Notes under the pieces: generated by a model
The model's input: the letters and a program-made list of their open reading frames with translations, nothing else
The model's database searches: none
Told to the model about the DNA's origin: nothing
Position numbers and translations under genes: made by a program
DNA from: Pseudooceanicola sediminis
GTDB lineage: Bacteria; Pseudomonadota; Alphaproteobacteria; Rhodobacterales; Rhodobacteraceae
Assembly: GCF_003575965.1 (NCBI RefSeq)
Contig: NZ_QWJJ01000018.1
Location: 29,158 to 93,157, forward strand
Length of the DNA: 64,000 bases
Direction of reading: 5' to 3'
Shown here: positions 7,561 through 15,976 of the stretch, in pieces
Numbering within the stretch: the first letter of the stretch is position 1
Layout of the letters: each line of letters begins with the position of its first letter

Positions 7561-9495
7561 ATGTCGCGTATTCTCGATACCTTACTGTTGAACCGTGCCG
7601 AGGATCGCGGCCGGGGGGAGGTGGCGATCATCTCCCTCCTCTATGCCGGGCTTGCACTTCTGGTCACCGCACTGGTGATTTACGGAGCCTATTTCGGCCT
7701 GATCACCGCGCTTATCCTGCGCGCGGTTTTCTTCTCTCTCGTGGCGGCTGCCGGGCTGCTGGCTCTGGGCCTGCGAGCCCGCACGGGCTGGGCGCGGATG
7801 CTATGCTACGCGCTGGCCCTCGTGGCGCTGGTGCCGGGTTTTCACATCGAACAAAGCTATATCGACATCGTGATGCGCGGAGCGATGGCGACCCCGGTCG
7901 ATCTGCCGATATTCGTCGGCCTGATGGCTGTGGTCTTTGTGCTGGTGCGCATGGCGCTTGGCTGGCCGCTGGTCATCATGATGGCGCTGGCGCTTGTCTA
8001 TGCCTGGTTCGGCTATCTGATTCCGGGGCAATATGGCCATGGTGGGTATGACCTGCGCAGGCTCGCCTCGACCCTCATGCTGTCGACCGAAGGCGTCTAT
8101 GGCGTGCCGATGGGCGTCGCTGTCGAATATATCTTTCTTTTCGCGCTGCTGGGCGGGTTGCTGATGAAGATCGGCACGGGCGAGGTTTTCGTCGATATCG
8201 CGCGCGGTCTGACGGGGCGCATGGTCGGCGGGCCGGGGCTGTCCGCGGCCCTTGCCTCGGCGATGCTGGGCACGATCAACGGCTCGGCCGTGGCCAACGT
8301 GGTGACCACGGGCACCTTTACCATTCCGCTGATGAAACGGACGGGCTATTCGGCCAACCTGGCCGGTGCGATCGAGGCCGCGGCCTCCTCGGCGGGACAG
8401 ATCCTGCCGCCCGTCATGGGGGCCGCGGCCTTTCTGATGGCTGAAATCATTGGCGTTCCCTATGGCACCATCGCGCTGGCCGCGCTGATCCCGGGGCTAC
8501 TCTATGTGCTGGCGCTGATGATCTCGGTCCGGCTCGAGGCGGGGCGGCTTGGCCTGCAACGGGACATGGATGCGGGACTGGCGCTGCTCTGGAGCACGCT
8601 GACCAAGCGCGGTTACCTCTTGCTGCCGCTGATCGGGCTGGTCGGTTTCCTGATCGCCGGCTACACTCCGACGCGGGCGGCGGTGATGTGTATCGTCGCC
8701 GCACTGCTGATTTCGCCGTGGCGCAAGGACACGCGGGTCGGCCTGGTTGATCTTGTCGCCGTGTGTCGCGACACACTGCTGGCGACGATGCCGATCATTG
8801 CCGCCGTCGCAGCGGCGGGCGCGGTCATCGGAGTGCTGAACCTGACGGGGCTGGGCTTGATGTTGTCGGGGCTGATCGTCGACCTGGGCGGCACCAGTAT
8901 CCTGGCGATCCTGTTGCTGACGGCGGTGGTGTCCTTCGTGCTGGGGATGGGGTTGCCGACCTCGGCTGCCTACTTGCTGCTGGCGGTTCTGGTGGCCCCC
9001 GCGCTGACCCGATTGGGTATCGAACCCATTGTCGCGCATATGTTTATTTTCTACTACGGCCTTGTTTCCGCCATTACCCCTCCGGTCGCACTGGCCGCTT
9101 TTGCGGCGGCCTCGATCTCGGGCGGGGATGCCAATGGCACGGCGATGGAGGCGGTCCGCCTTGGCTTCGTCAAGCTGTTCGTGCCGTTCCTCTTCGTGTC
9201 CATGCCGGGGCTGCTGATGGTCGGAAACGGGCTGGACGTGACGCTGTCGGCCGTGTTCGCAACCATCGGCATCGTCGGTCTGACCATCGCCTTTGCGGGC
9301 TGGTTCGTGCGGCCCATGTCGGCGTTCGAACGCGGCGCCCTTGCGGTGGCGGCGCTGCTGGTGGTCTGGCCGACGGCCGTGACCTCGCTCGACGTGCTGA
9401 CCGTGGCGATGCGGCTGATCGGTATCGCGGGGCTGCTGGCCCTGTTGATCCGGCTGTTCGTCGCGCGTCCCACCCCCCTTGAGTCCGAGGTCTGA
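7561..9495 (+). CDS. TRAP transporter fused permease (4TM/12TM, DctQ-DctM fusion)
   Basis: A 644-residue inner-membrane protein that pairs with TAXI receptors. The N-terminal four helices (about residues 20-190) correspond to the small DctQ subunit. The rest is the large DctM-like ion-coupled translocator. Typical DctM-fusion segments are visible: NGSAVANVVTTGTFTIPLMK, SAGQILPPVMGAAAFLMAE and a second repeat with LGMGLPTSAAYLLLAVLVAP. Sodium-driven uptake is the family norm. It is tightly spaced between the TAXI receptor and the amidohydrolase (3-nt gap), so the three are surely co-transcribed. Confidence 0.92.
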   Translation: MSRILDTLLLNRAEDRGRGEVAIISLLYAGLALLVTALVIYGAYFGLITALILRAVFFSLVAAAGLLALGLRARTGWARMLCYALALVALVPGFHIEQSYIDIVMRGAMATPVDLPIFVGLMAVVFVLVRMALGWPLVIMMALALVYAWFGYLIPGQYGHGGYDLRRLASTLMLSTEGVYGVPMGVAVEYIFLFALLGGLLMKIGTGEVFVDIARGLTGRMVGGPGLSAALASAMLGTINGSAVANVVTTGTFTIPLMKRTGYSANLAGAIEAAASSAGQILPPVMGAAAFLMAEIIGVPYGTIALAALIPGLLYVLALMISVRLEAGRLGLQRDMDAGLALLWSTLTKRGYLLLPLIGLVGFLIAGYTPTRAAVMCIVAALLISPWRKDTRVGLVDLVAVCRDTLLATMPIIAAVAAAGAVIGVLNLTGLGLMLSGLIVDLGGTSILAILLLTAVVSFVLGMGLPTSAAYLLLAVLVAPALTRLGIEPIVAHMFIFYYGLVSAITPPVALAAFAAASISGGDANGTAMEAVRLGFVKLFVPFLFVSMPGLLMVGNGLDVTLSAVFATIGIVGLTIAFAGWFVRPMSAFERGALAVAALLVVWPTAVTSLDVLTVAMRLIGIAGLLALLIRLFVARPTPLESEV

Positions 9496-9498
9496 GCC

Positions 9499-10383
9499 AT
9501 GTCGAAAGAAAACTTGCCCTTCCATCCCAACCCCTCGACCCCGGTGCTGAAGCTGCCTGAGGGGGCCTGCGATGCCCATTGCCATGTCTTTGGTCCTGCT
9601 GAAAAATTTCCCTTTGCAGCGCAGCGCACCTATACCCCGGTCGATGCCCCCTGGGACCGGCTGGAGGCGCTGCACGACCAGTTGGGGCTGGCGCGGACGG
9701 TGCTGGTACAGGCCAGTTGCCATGGCACCGACAATGCCGCGATGCTGGACGCGATCGCGCGGTCAAACGGCACCTGTCGCGGTGTGGGGATGGTGGACCG
9801 GGATGTCAGTGACGAAGAGCTGATCCGCCTGAACAAGGCGGGGGTGCGCGGCATTCGATTCAACTTTGTCACACACCTGGGCAAGGACGCAAATATCGAG
9901 GCGGTACAAGAGCTTGCGGCGCGCATCGCGCCTCTGGGGTGGCACGCGGTGGTGCATTTCGAAGCCGACCGGCTGGAGACTCTGGCGCCGATCCTGACGG
10001 CGCTGCCGGTGCCCATGGTGATCGACCACATGGGCCGGCCCGATGCCTCAAAAGGGGTCGAGCAGCGGGCGTTTCAGATGCTTCTGGAGCTGATGGGCGA
10101 TGCGCGGTTCTGGGTAAAGGTCTGTGGCGCCGAGAGAATTTCGCGTGCGGGTCCGCCCTATGATGATGCCGTCCCCTTTGCGCGCGAACTGGTGACGCGG
10201 TTCGAGGATCGGGTGCTTTGGGGCACCGATTGGCCGCATCCCAACATCAAGAAGGACATGCCGGACGATGGCGCGCTGGTGGATTTGCTGAGCCGGATCG
10301 CACCGGAACAGGCGCTGCTGGAAAAGCTGTTGGTGCACAACCCGACGCGGCTGTATTGGCCTGAACTGGCCACCGACGCCTGA
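9499..10383 (+). CDS. Amidohydrolase-superfamily hydrolase (2-pyrone-4,6-dicarboxylate lactonase-like)
   Basis: A 294-residue cytoplasmic TIM-barrel hydrolase. DAHCHVFGP (25-33) carries the strand-1 metal-region histidines, IDHMGRP sits mid-barrel, and WGTDWPHPN near the C terminus carries the catalytic aspartate. This pattern matches the LigI-like branch that opens lactone rings such as 2-pyrone-4,6-dicarboxylate in protocatechuate 4,5-cleavage. As last gene of a tetR / TAXI-TRAP operon it probably acts on the imported compound. No other lig/pmd genes are in view, so the substrate may differ. Copy B of the dispersed repeat starts 3 nt after the stop. Confidence 0.82.
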   Translation: MSKENLPFHPNPSTPVLKLPEGACDAHCHVFGPAEKFPFAAQRTYTPVDAPWDRLEALHDQLGLARTVLVQASCHGTDNAAMLDAIARSNGTCRGVGMVDRDVSDEELIRLNKAGVRGIRFNFVTHLGKDANIEAVQELAARIAPLGWHAVVHFEADRLETLAPILTALPVPMVIDHMGRPDASKGVEQRAFQMLLELMGDARFWVKVCGAERISRAGPPYDDAVPFARELVTRFEDRVLWGTDWPHPNIKKDMPDDGALVDLLSRIAPEQALLEKLLVHNPTRLYWPELATDA

Positions 10384-10470
10384 AGCGTCGGTGAAATCCG
10401 CGTAAACCATTGATATCGCCAGATTCCGACGTCGGTATTTGAACGGTATCCGAGCGGTAAGTGAACGGTT
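10384..10470 (+). repeat. Dispersed 11-bp-phased intergenic repeat, copy B
   Basis: It begins 3 nt after the amidohydrolase stop with GTCGG, then ATTGATATC, then ACGTCGG and the subrepeats CGGTATTTGAA, CGGTATCCGAG, CGGTAAGTGAA and CGGTTTT. The two GTCGG motifs are 44 bp apart. A T-rich run follows (TTTTATTTTT), so this copy could also end transcription. Confidence 0.88.
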
Positions 10471-10565
10471 TTATTTTTGCGGATCCTGCCCCGGGGCCGC
10501 GACGATGCCGACCAGTGCCGTGTACCGTTGCGGCGGCACCCCGTCAGGTGAGACTGCGGGGGGGC

Positions 10566-10593
10566 CGCCGATTGGGGACAGCCGACTGGGGAC
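10566..10593. repeat. Short 14-bp direct duplication
   Basis: Two near-identical copies of GCCGATTGGGGACA / GCCGACTGGGGACA lie head to tail, just past the 3' end of the acyl-CoA synthetase gene. No function is evident. Confidence 0.7.
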
Positions 10594-10607
10594 AGCCGGC
10601 TAGGCGC

Positions 10608-12149
10608 TCAGCTGGCGGCCGGCACGGGTGTCGGATCGGGGGTCAGCTGTGCGCGCAATTCGGTTTTCAGCACCTTGCCATAGTTGTTCTTGGGCAATTC
10701 GGGGACAAGGATATAGCGCTTCGGTTTCTTGAACCGGGCAATCATCGCCGTGCAGGCATCATCCATCGAGCGCGGATCGGGGGGCGTGCCGTCGCGGGGC
10801 ACGACGAAGGCGACAACGATCTCTCCCCAGTCGGGATCGGGGGTGCCGATGACCGAAACTTCGCTGATGTCGGGGTGGGTCAGCAGCGCCTCCTCGACCT
10901 CGCGCGGGTAGATGTTGGAGCCGCCGGAAATCACCATGTCGCGGGCGCGGTCATGCAGGTGCAGATAGCCCGCCGGGTCGAGATGCCCCAGGTCGCCGGT
11001 CAGCAGCCAGCCGTCGCGCAGGGCGCGGGCGTTTGCCTCGGGGTTGTCTAGGTAGCCGCGCATGACCTGCGGCCCGCGCACGGCGATCTCTCCGATTTCG
11101 CCGCGGGGCAGGGGGCTGGCGTCGGGGGCAAGAATGCGCACCTCGGCCACGCTCTGCGCCCGCCCGACCGAGGCGAGGCGCGCCGCCCAATCGGGGTGGT
11201 CGTGATCGGCAAGGTCGGCACGTGACAGCGCCGAGATGGTCATCGGTGCCTCGCCCTGGCCATAGATCTGCACGAACTTCGGCCCCAGCACCGCCAGTGC
11301 CGTCTGGATGTCGGCCACGTACATCGGGCCGCCGCCGTAAACGATGGTCTTGATCCCGTCGCCATTCGACTGGCAGGCGCGGGCGGTATCGACCAGCCGC
11401 TTTACCATGGTCGGGGCGGCGAACATCGAGATATTGCGCAGGCTGCGCGCCAGCGACAGGATTTCGGCCGGATCGAAACCGCCGCTTTCGGGCACGACGT
11501 GGCGGGCACCGCGCAGGATATGCACAAAGGCATAGAGGCCTGCGCCGTGCGACATCGGCGCGGCATAGAGCGCGGCATCCCGCGGCGAGACGTCATCGAC
11601 ATCGGCCAGGTAGGACAGCGACATCGCCATGAGGTTGCCCGCGCTGAGCATCGCGCCCTTGGGCCGCCCGGTGGTGCCCGAGGTATAGAACAGCCAGGCG
11701 GTGTCATCGCGGTCCATCGCGGCGGGCCAGTCGTGAGGAGGTGCGGCGGTCAGGGTGGCGAAATCGGCGCTGCCCGGCGCGATGCAGGGGGTGGTGCCGA
11801 TATCGCCCGTCGCGGTCAGCGCCTCAGGGTCTTTGGCGAAAACCAGCGCCGCGCGGGAATGGGCGACAATCCAGGCCGCTTCCCTGGCGTGCAGCTTGCC
11901 GTTCACCGGCACGGCGGTCGCCCCGGCCCAGAAGATGCCGAAGAGGATCGGCAGGTAGTCGACGCAGTTGGGCATGAAGATCGCCACGCGATCCCCCTGC
12001 GCGATGCCACGGGCGTGCAGGCCAGCGGCGATTGCGGCCGCCTGCCGGGCAAAGCCCGCATAATCGCAGACCTGCCGCGTGCCGTGAAACAGCGCCGGGG
12101 CGGCGGGTGTATCGCGCGCGGCGCGCGCCAGCCATTCCGCGGGGTTCAT
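10608..12149 (-). CDS. AMP-dependent acyl-CoA synthetase/ligase
   Basis: A 513-residue ANL-superfamily enzyme that activates a carboxylic acid to its CoA thioester through an acyl-adenylate. The P-loop FYTSGTTGRPKGAM is present (about 155-170), followed by the adenine-binding motif YGQGEAPMT. Motif LLTGDLGHLDPAGY and hinge DRARDMVISGGSNIYPREVEE also occur, and the C-terminal lysine lies in NNYGKVLKTEL. Its start overlaps the thiolase stop by 4 nt, so the pair is translationally coupled. It presumably activates the acid whose CoA ester is later cleaved by the thiolase. Chain length and substrate are not readable. Confidence 0.9.
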   Translation of the reverse strand: MNPAEWLARAARDTPAAPALFHGTRQVCDYAGFARQAAAIAAGLHARGIAQGDRVAIFMPNCVDYLPILFGIFWAGATAVPVNGKLHAREAAWIVAHSRAALVFAKDPEALTATGDIGTTPCIAPGSADFATLTAAPPHDWPAAMDRDDTAWLFYTSGTTGRPKGAMLSAGNLMAMSLSYLADVDDVSPRDAALYAAPMSHGAGLYAFVHILRGARHVVPESGGFDPAEILSLARSLRNISMFAAPTMVKRLVDTARACQSNGDGIKTIVYGGGPMYVADIQTALAVLGPKFVQIYGQGEAPMTISALSRADLADHDHPDWAARLASVGRAQSVAEVRILAPDASPLPRGEIGEIAVRGPQVMRGYLDNPEANARALRDGWLLTGDLGHLDPAGYLHLHDRARDMVISGGSNIYPREVEEALLTHPDISEVSVIGTPDPDWGEIVVAFVVPRDGTPPDPRSMDDACTAMIARFKKPKRYILVPELPKNNYGKVLKTELRAQLTPDPTPVPAAS

Positions 12150-13306
12150 CGTGCGGCCTCGAGAACCGAGCAGTAGTTCGCGACGCCGGATCCGCCCATG
12201 TTGAAGACGACCCCCAGTTCGGCCCCCGGGGCCTGCATGTCGTCCGCCGTGCCGGTCAGCTGGCGCGCGGCTAAGACGTGCATCGACACGCCCGTCGCCC
12301 CCACCGGGTGGCCCTTGGCCTTGAGCCCGCCCGACAGGTTGATCGGCAGCGCGCCGCCCTTCAGCACCGTGCCCTCGGCCACCGCTTCGGCGCCGTGGCC
12401 CTTGGGTTTCAGGCCCATGGCCTCATAGATCATCAGCTCGGCAATGGTGAAGCAATCGTGGACCTCGGCGAAATCGACGTCGGGCAGGGTGATGCCCGCG
12501 GTATCGAAGGCACGCTGAAATGCCATCTTTGCGCCGGTCAGTTCCGTCATGTCGCGGCGTGACATGGGCAGGAAATCGTTGACCTGCGTGCTGGCGCGAA
12601 AGGTGACCGCGCGGGGGAAATCGCCCGCCAGGTCCGGCGCGACGATGACAAGCGCCGCCGCGCCGTCGGTGATCAGCGAACAATCGGTCATGCGCAGGGG
12701 GGCGGCGATCATCGGGTTCTTGTCCGATACGGTGTCGCAGAATTCAAACGTGACGGGTTTCTGCATGTGGGCCAGGGGGTTGGCCATGGCGTTGGCGTGG
12801 TTCTTGACGGCGATCTGCGCCAGCGCCGCCGATTGGTCGCCGAACTGCTGAAAATACTGACCGGCGATGCGGCCAAAGATCTGCGGAAAACTGACGCCGG
12901 ATTCCTCGGCCTGATAGGACGCCCCGGCGAGGGATTGCGTGACACCGGCCGTATCCAGCGCGGTCATCTTCTCGACCCCGACGACCAGTGCGACCTTTGC
13001 CGACCCGCTGCGCACGGCCTCAAGCGCGGCATAGATCGCGGCGGAGCCGGAGGCACAGGCGTTTTCGCACCGCGTCGCGGGGGTAAAGCGCAGGGCGTCG
13101 TCCACCCCCAGCACCAGCGAGGCGGCAAAGGCGTCGGGCACCATGCCCGCGTTGAAATGGCCCAGCCAGATGCCATCGACATCGGCCGCCTCGACGCCCG
13201 CGTGATCCAGCGCCTCGCGCGCGGCGGCGGTGATCAGATCTTCAAGACTCTGATCGCGCAGCGCGCCGAATTTGGTATGGCCCCAGCCGGTGATACATGG
13301 TTGCAT
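12146..13306 (-). CDS. Thiolase-family acyl-CoA acyltransferase (SCP-x-like)
   Basis: A 386-residue thiolase of the short, SCP2-thiolase-like branch. The nucleophilic cysteine is in ENACASGSAA (Cys84). VHDCFTIAELM and GGLKAKGHPVGATG near the C terminus supply the other active-site residues. The start is the ATG after AGGAGGACACC; the longer frame to 13366 overlaps the divergent promoter. These thiolases commonly lack the C-terminal DUF35/OB-fold partner, and none is seen next to it here. It is first in a two-gene operon with the acyl-CoA synthetase and divergent from a PAS-LuxR regulator. Confidence 0.9.
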   Translation of the reverse strand: MQPCITGWGHTKFGALRDQSLEDLITAAAREALDHAGVEAADVDGIWLGHFNAGMVPDAFAASLVLGVDDALRFTPATRCENACASGSAAIYAALEAVRSGSAKVALVVGVEKMTALDTAGVTQSLAGASYQAEESGVSFPQIFGRIAGQYFQQFGDQSAALAQIAVKNHANAMANPLAHMQKPVTFEFCDTVSDKNPMIAAPLRMTDCSLITDGAAALVIVAPDLAGDFPRAVTFRASTQVNDFLPMSRRDMTELTGAKMAFQRAFDTAGITLPDVDFAEVHDCFTIAELMIYEAMGLKPKGHGAEAVAEGTVLKGGALPINLSGGLKAKGHPVGATGVSMHVLAARQLTGTADDMQAPGAELGVVFNMGGSGVANYCSVLEAAR

Positions 13307-13392
13307 GGTGTCCTCCTGTCCCGGATGGCAGTTTAGCGGTGCGGCCTGCGCCGGGATATTCCGCAATGTTACCTAATCGGGGGGATAAGCCG

Positions 13393-13944
13393 ATGCCCGT
13401 TCAGACCCTCGACAGTGCGATCTTTGACGCAGCGCCCATCGGGTTGCTGTATTCCGAAGATCGCCTGATCCGGCGCTGCAATCATCGCTTTGCCGCGATC
13501 TTTGGCTATGGCGCCGAGGAGCTGGTGGGCCAGTCTCTGGCACTGCTGTATCCCAGCCCTGACGATTTCGATCATACGGGCCAGCAATGGAGCCGCGAGT
13601 TGTCGCTGCATGGCGTCTATGCGGATGAACGGATCATGCGGCGCAAGGGCGATGCGCTGTTCTGGTGCCGCGTGCGGGGCCAGTCGATGGACCCGTCGCG
13701 CCCGCTGACCCGCGCCGTCTGGAGCTTTTCCGACATATCGGCCGAGCGGCCCGTGGTGGCGCTGACCCGCCGCGAACGGCAGGTGGGGATGCTGCTGGTC
13801 GAGGGGCTGACGGCAAAGGAAATCGCCCGGCGGCTGGAGATTTCGCCGCGCACGGTCCATGTCCACAAGACCCGGCTGATGACGCGTTTTGGCGTGCGCA
13901 ATTCGCTGGAACTGGTGCGCTGCCTGACCTCTGGCCCGGTCTGA
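13393..13944 (+). CDS. PAS domain plus LuxR-type HTH regulator
   Basis: A 183-residue protein with an N-terminal PAS domain (about 1-115; FGYGAEELVGQSLALLYPS and the PAC-like FWCRVRGQSMD). A C-terminal LuxR/FixJ helix-turn-helix follows (about 118-180; LTRRERQVGMLLVEGLTAKEIA). There is no receiver domain or kinase, so it probably senses a small ligand or cofactor directly. ATG at 13393 is preferred because it follows a GGGGG-type ribosome site; an in-frame ATG at 13366 is possible. It is divergent from the thiolase / acyl-CoA synthetase pair and 320 bp upstream of the TRAP operon, so either could be its target. Confidence 0.85.
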   Translation: MPVQTLDSAIFDAAPIGLLYSEDRLIRRCNHRFAAIFGYGAEELVGQSLALLYPSPDDFDHTGQQWSRELSLHGVYADERIMRRKGDALFWCRVRGQSMDPSRPLTRAVWSFSDISAERPVVALTRRERQVGMLLVEGLTAKEIARRLEISPRTVHVHKTRLMTRFGVRNSLELVRCLTSGPV

Positions 13945-14264
13945 ACCGGGGGGGTGGCCCCTCGGGATCGGCGGATTTCATAATATGAATTATGTTAAGT
14001 AATTCGCTCCCCTGGGGCGTGGTTCTTCGGGGTGGCTGGATTTGGCCTACCGCCCCTGCGGCGGAGCAAGCAGGACTGACAGGGCAGATTTGCCCGTGAA
14101 ACCGCGCGAAAGACGACCATCTGCGGGGCAGAACGGGGCCAGCTGTTCCAATTCACGAAAGCTTCTTTCCGACAATCGTGCTGGTTTGATGCCTAATACC
14201 GTCTCATCCTCGCTTGAGGCACACCGCCATAAGCGGTTGAACCTGTGTCTAGGGAGGAAAGACA
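13945..14264. other. Leader/promoter region of the first DctPQM operon
   Basis: This 320-bp gap has no gene. Its only AT-rich patch is at 13975-14003, around an inverted repeat, and probably marks the promoter. About 260 bp then separate it from the dctP start, a long untranslated leader for this window. Confidence 0.55.
13979..13994. promoter_or_regulatory. Inverted repeat upstream of the dctPQM operon
   Basis: CATAATATGAATTATG has 6-bp arms CATAAT/ATTATG around ATGA and lies in the only AT-rich stretch between the PAS-LuxR gene and dctP. It is a plausible binding site for the PAS-LuxR protein. Confidence 0.45.
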
Positions 14265-15377
14265 ATGTTCAAGAAAATGGGAATCGCCCTCGGCGTGGCC
14301 GCCATGCTGGCCGCACCGGGGTTGTCCGCCAAGGAATTGGTCTACGGCTCGTGGATGGGGGCCAATGCGTCGACCAACCAGATTGCGCTGCCGGCATATT
14401 TCAAGCTGATCGAGGAGGCGACCCAAGGGGAGGTGGAGTGGACCCTCGTTCCAGGTGGTCAGCTGGCCAGTGGCCCGGGCACCGTCGATGCGGTGAAGGG
14501 CAACCTGATCGATGCGGGCACGACAATGGCCCCCTACACGCCACGCGAACTGCCGGCGACGAACGCGATCTTCAACCGTACGGTTGCGGGGGACGATGTG
14601 GTGGGAACCGCCGGCGCCATGAACGAACTGCTGATGCTGAACTGCCCGCAATGCCAGGCGGAGTTCAAGCGCAACAATGCCGTGGGGTTTGCGGGCTACA
14701 ATACCACGCCTTACCTGCTGATGTGCAAACCCGAGGTCAAGACCGTGGCCGATCTGGACGGGGTCAAGGTGCGGGCCTCGGGCGGGGGCGTTGCGGTGAT
14801 CAAGAAAACGGGCGCAACACCCGTGGCCATGAACCCGGCCGAAGCGACCGCCGCGCTGGAACGCGGCGTGGTCGATTGCGTGATGGGCTCGCTCGCCTGG
14901 CTGCGCAACTATGGCTACATGGACATCGTTGATTACGTGCTGGATTATCCTCTGGGCATGGCGGGGCCGCCGATGCTGATGTACGTCAACCGCGACGCCT
15001 GGAACGCGATGACCCCGGAACAGCGCAAGGCCCATATCGACAACGCGGCACGACTGGTCGCCATCGGCACGATCGAGGCGCAGCTTGAGGTCGACGCCGA
15101 GGTCAAGGACGCGGCGCTGCAAAAGGGCATCACCTTCAACACCGGTGGGGATGATTTCGCCGCCATCATGCAGGAACGCACGGACGAGCAGACCGCCGAG
15201 ATCGTGGAGATTGCCACGGCTGCCGGGGTGGAGGACATCGAAGGCCTGCTGGCAACCTACAGCGATCTTCTGGACAAGTGGCACGGCCTTTCGCAGGACA
15301 TCGGCATGGACGTCGACAAGTTCACCGAGGCGCTGAACCGCGAAGTCTATTCCAAGGTGGACCCCGAGGCCCTGTGA
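14265..15377 (+). CDS. DctP-family TRAP transporter substrate-binding protein
   Basis: A 370-residue periplasmic receptor with a Sec signal peptide (cleavage near LSA-KELVYGSW). The mature part shows DctP features: LVPGGQLASGPGTVDAVKGNLIDAG in the N-terminal lobe (seen as GGQLASGPGTVDAV) and VKVRASGGGVAVIKKTGATPVAM in the position of the conserved substrate-binding arginine (R in KVRASGG). MNPAEATAALERGVVDCVMGS is the conserved interdomain strand. Four cysteines in the mid region are unusual for the family. First gene of a dctPQM operon; a GC hairpin follows before dctQ. Confidence 0.92.
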   Translation: MFKKMGIALGVAAMLAAPGLSAKELVYGSWMGANASTNQIALPAYFKLIEEATQGEVEWTLVPGGQLASGPGTVDAVKGNLIDAGTTMAPYTPRELPATNAIFNRTVAGDDVVGTAGAMNELLMLNCPQCQAEFKRNNAVGFAGYNTTPYLLMCKPEVKTVADLDGVKVRASGGGVAVIKKTGATPVAMNPAEATAALERGVVDCVMGSLAWLRNYGYMDIVDYVLDYPLGMAGPPMLMYVNRDAWNAMTPEQRKAHIDNAARLVAIGTIEAQLEVDAEVKDAALQKGITFNTGGDDFAAIMQERTDEQTAEIVEIATAAGVEDIEGLLATYSDLLDKWHGLSQDIGMDVDKFTEALNREVYSKVDPEAL

Positions 15378-15413
15378 CCCGAGGCACCGTGAGACGACGC
15401 GCAGAGCGTTGGT

Positions 15414-15433
15414 GCGGGGCCTCAGGGCCCCGC
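15414..15433 (+). terminator. Intercistronic hairpin after dctP (attenuator)
   Basis: Arms GCGGGGCC and GGCCCCGC flank the loop TCAG, between dctP and dctQ. There is no T-run, so partial termination or protection of the dctP message 3' end is more likely than full termination. Confidence 0.6.
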
Positions 15434-15460
15434 GTTTCACCCTGATCGTGAAAGTGGAAA

Positions 15461-15976
15461 ATGCCCCAATTGAAACGTTTGCTGGACGGCTTTGCAGGCC
15501 TGGCCACCGTGGTCGCCTGCATTGTCGTCGTCATCATGATGCTGCATGTCTGCGCGGATGTCGCCATGCGCACGTTCCTGAACCAGCCGCTGATCGGCAC
15601 GACCGAGATCGTGTCGGCCTATTACATGGTCTGCATCGCCTTTCTGCCGATTGCCTGGATCGCGAAGCAGCGCGGGCATATCATCGTCGAGCTGTTCACG
15701 GCGGGTCTGTCGAAACGGTCGCTGTTGCGGATGGATGCGGTCGCCGGTCTGGCGACGCTGATCTACGTCGGTGTCTTTTGCTGGCAGGTGGTCAAGACCG
15801 CCATCGAAAAGACCCATATCCACGAAGCATGGGAAGCGGCGACCGGATATGTCGAGATATGGCCATCGCGCTGGCTGATCCCCGTCGGCTTTCTGACGAT
15901 GGGCATCTACGTGATCATCCAGATCGTCAATGACATCCGGGACGCGCGCCTGCCCGACGAGGGAGAGCCGCAATGA
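15461..15976 (+). CDS. TRAP transporter small permease (DctQ)
   Basis: A 171-residue inner-membrane protein with four predicted helices and the DctQ core around VCADVAMRTFLNQPLIGTTEIVSAYYM and AFLPIAWIAKQRGHIIVELF (residues about 27-90). It forms the membrane complex with DctM encoded next, whose start overlaps its stop by 4 nt. Required for uptake by TRAP systems, though its precise role is structural. Confidence 0.9.
   Translation: MPQLKRLLDGFAGLATVVACIVVVIMMLHVCADVAMRTFLNQPLIGTTEIVSAYYMVCIAFLPIAWIAKQRGHIIVELFTAGLSKRSLLRMDAVAGLATLIYVGVFCWQVVKTAIEKTHIHEAWEAATGYVEIWPSRWLIPVGFLTMGIYVIIQIVNDIRDARLPDEGEPQ

Noticed and set aside
10384-10470. Integron attC-like or transposon-end interpretation of the dispersed repeat
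   Set aside because: There is no integrase or transposase in the window, no terminal inverted repeat, and the subrepeats are direct and 11-bp phased rather than folded.
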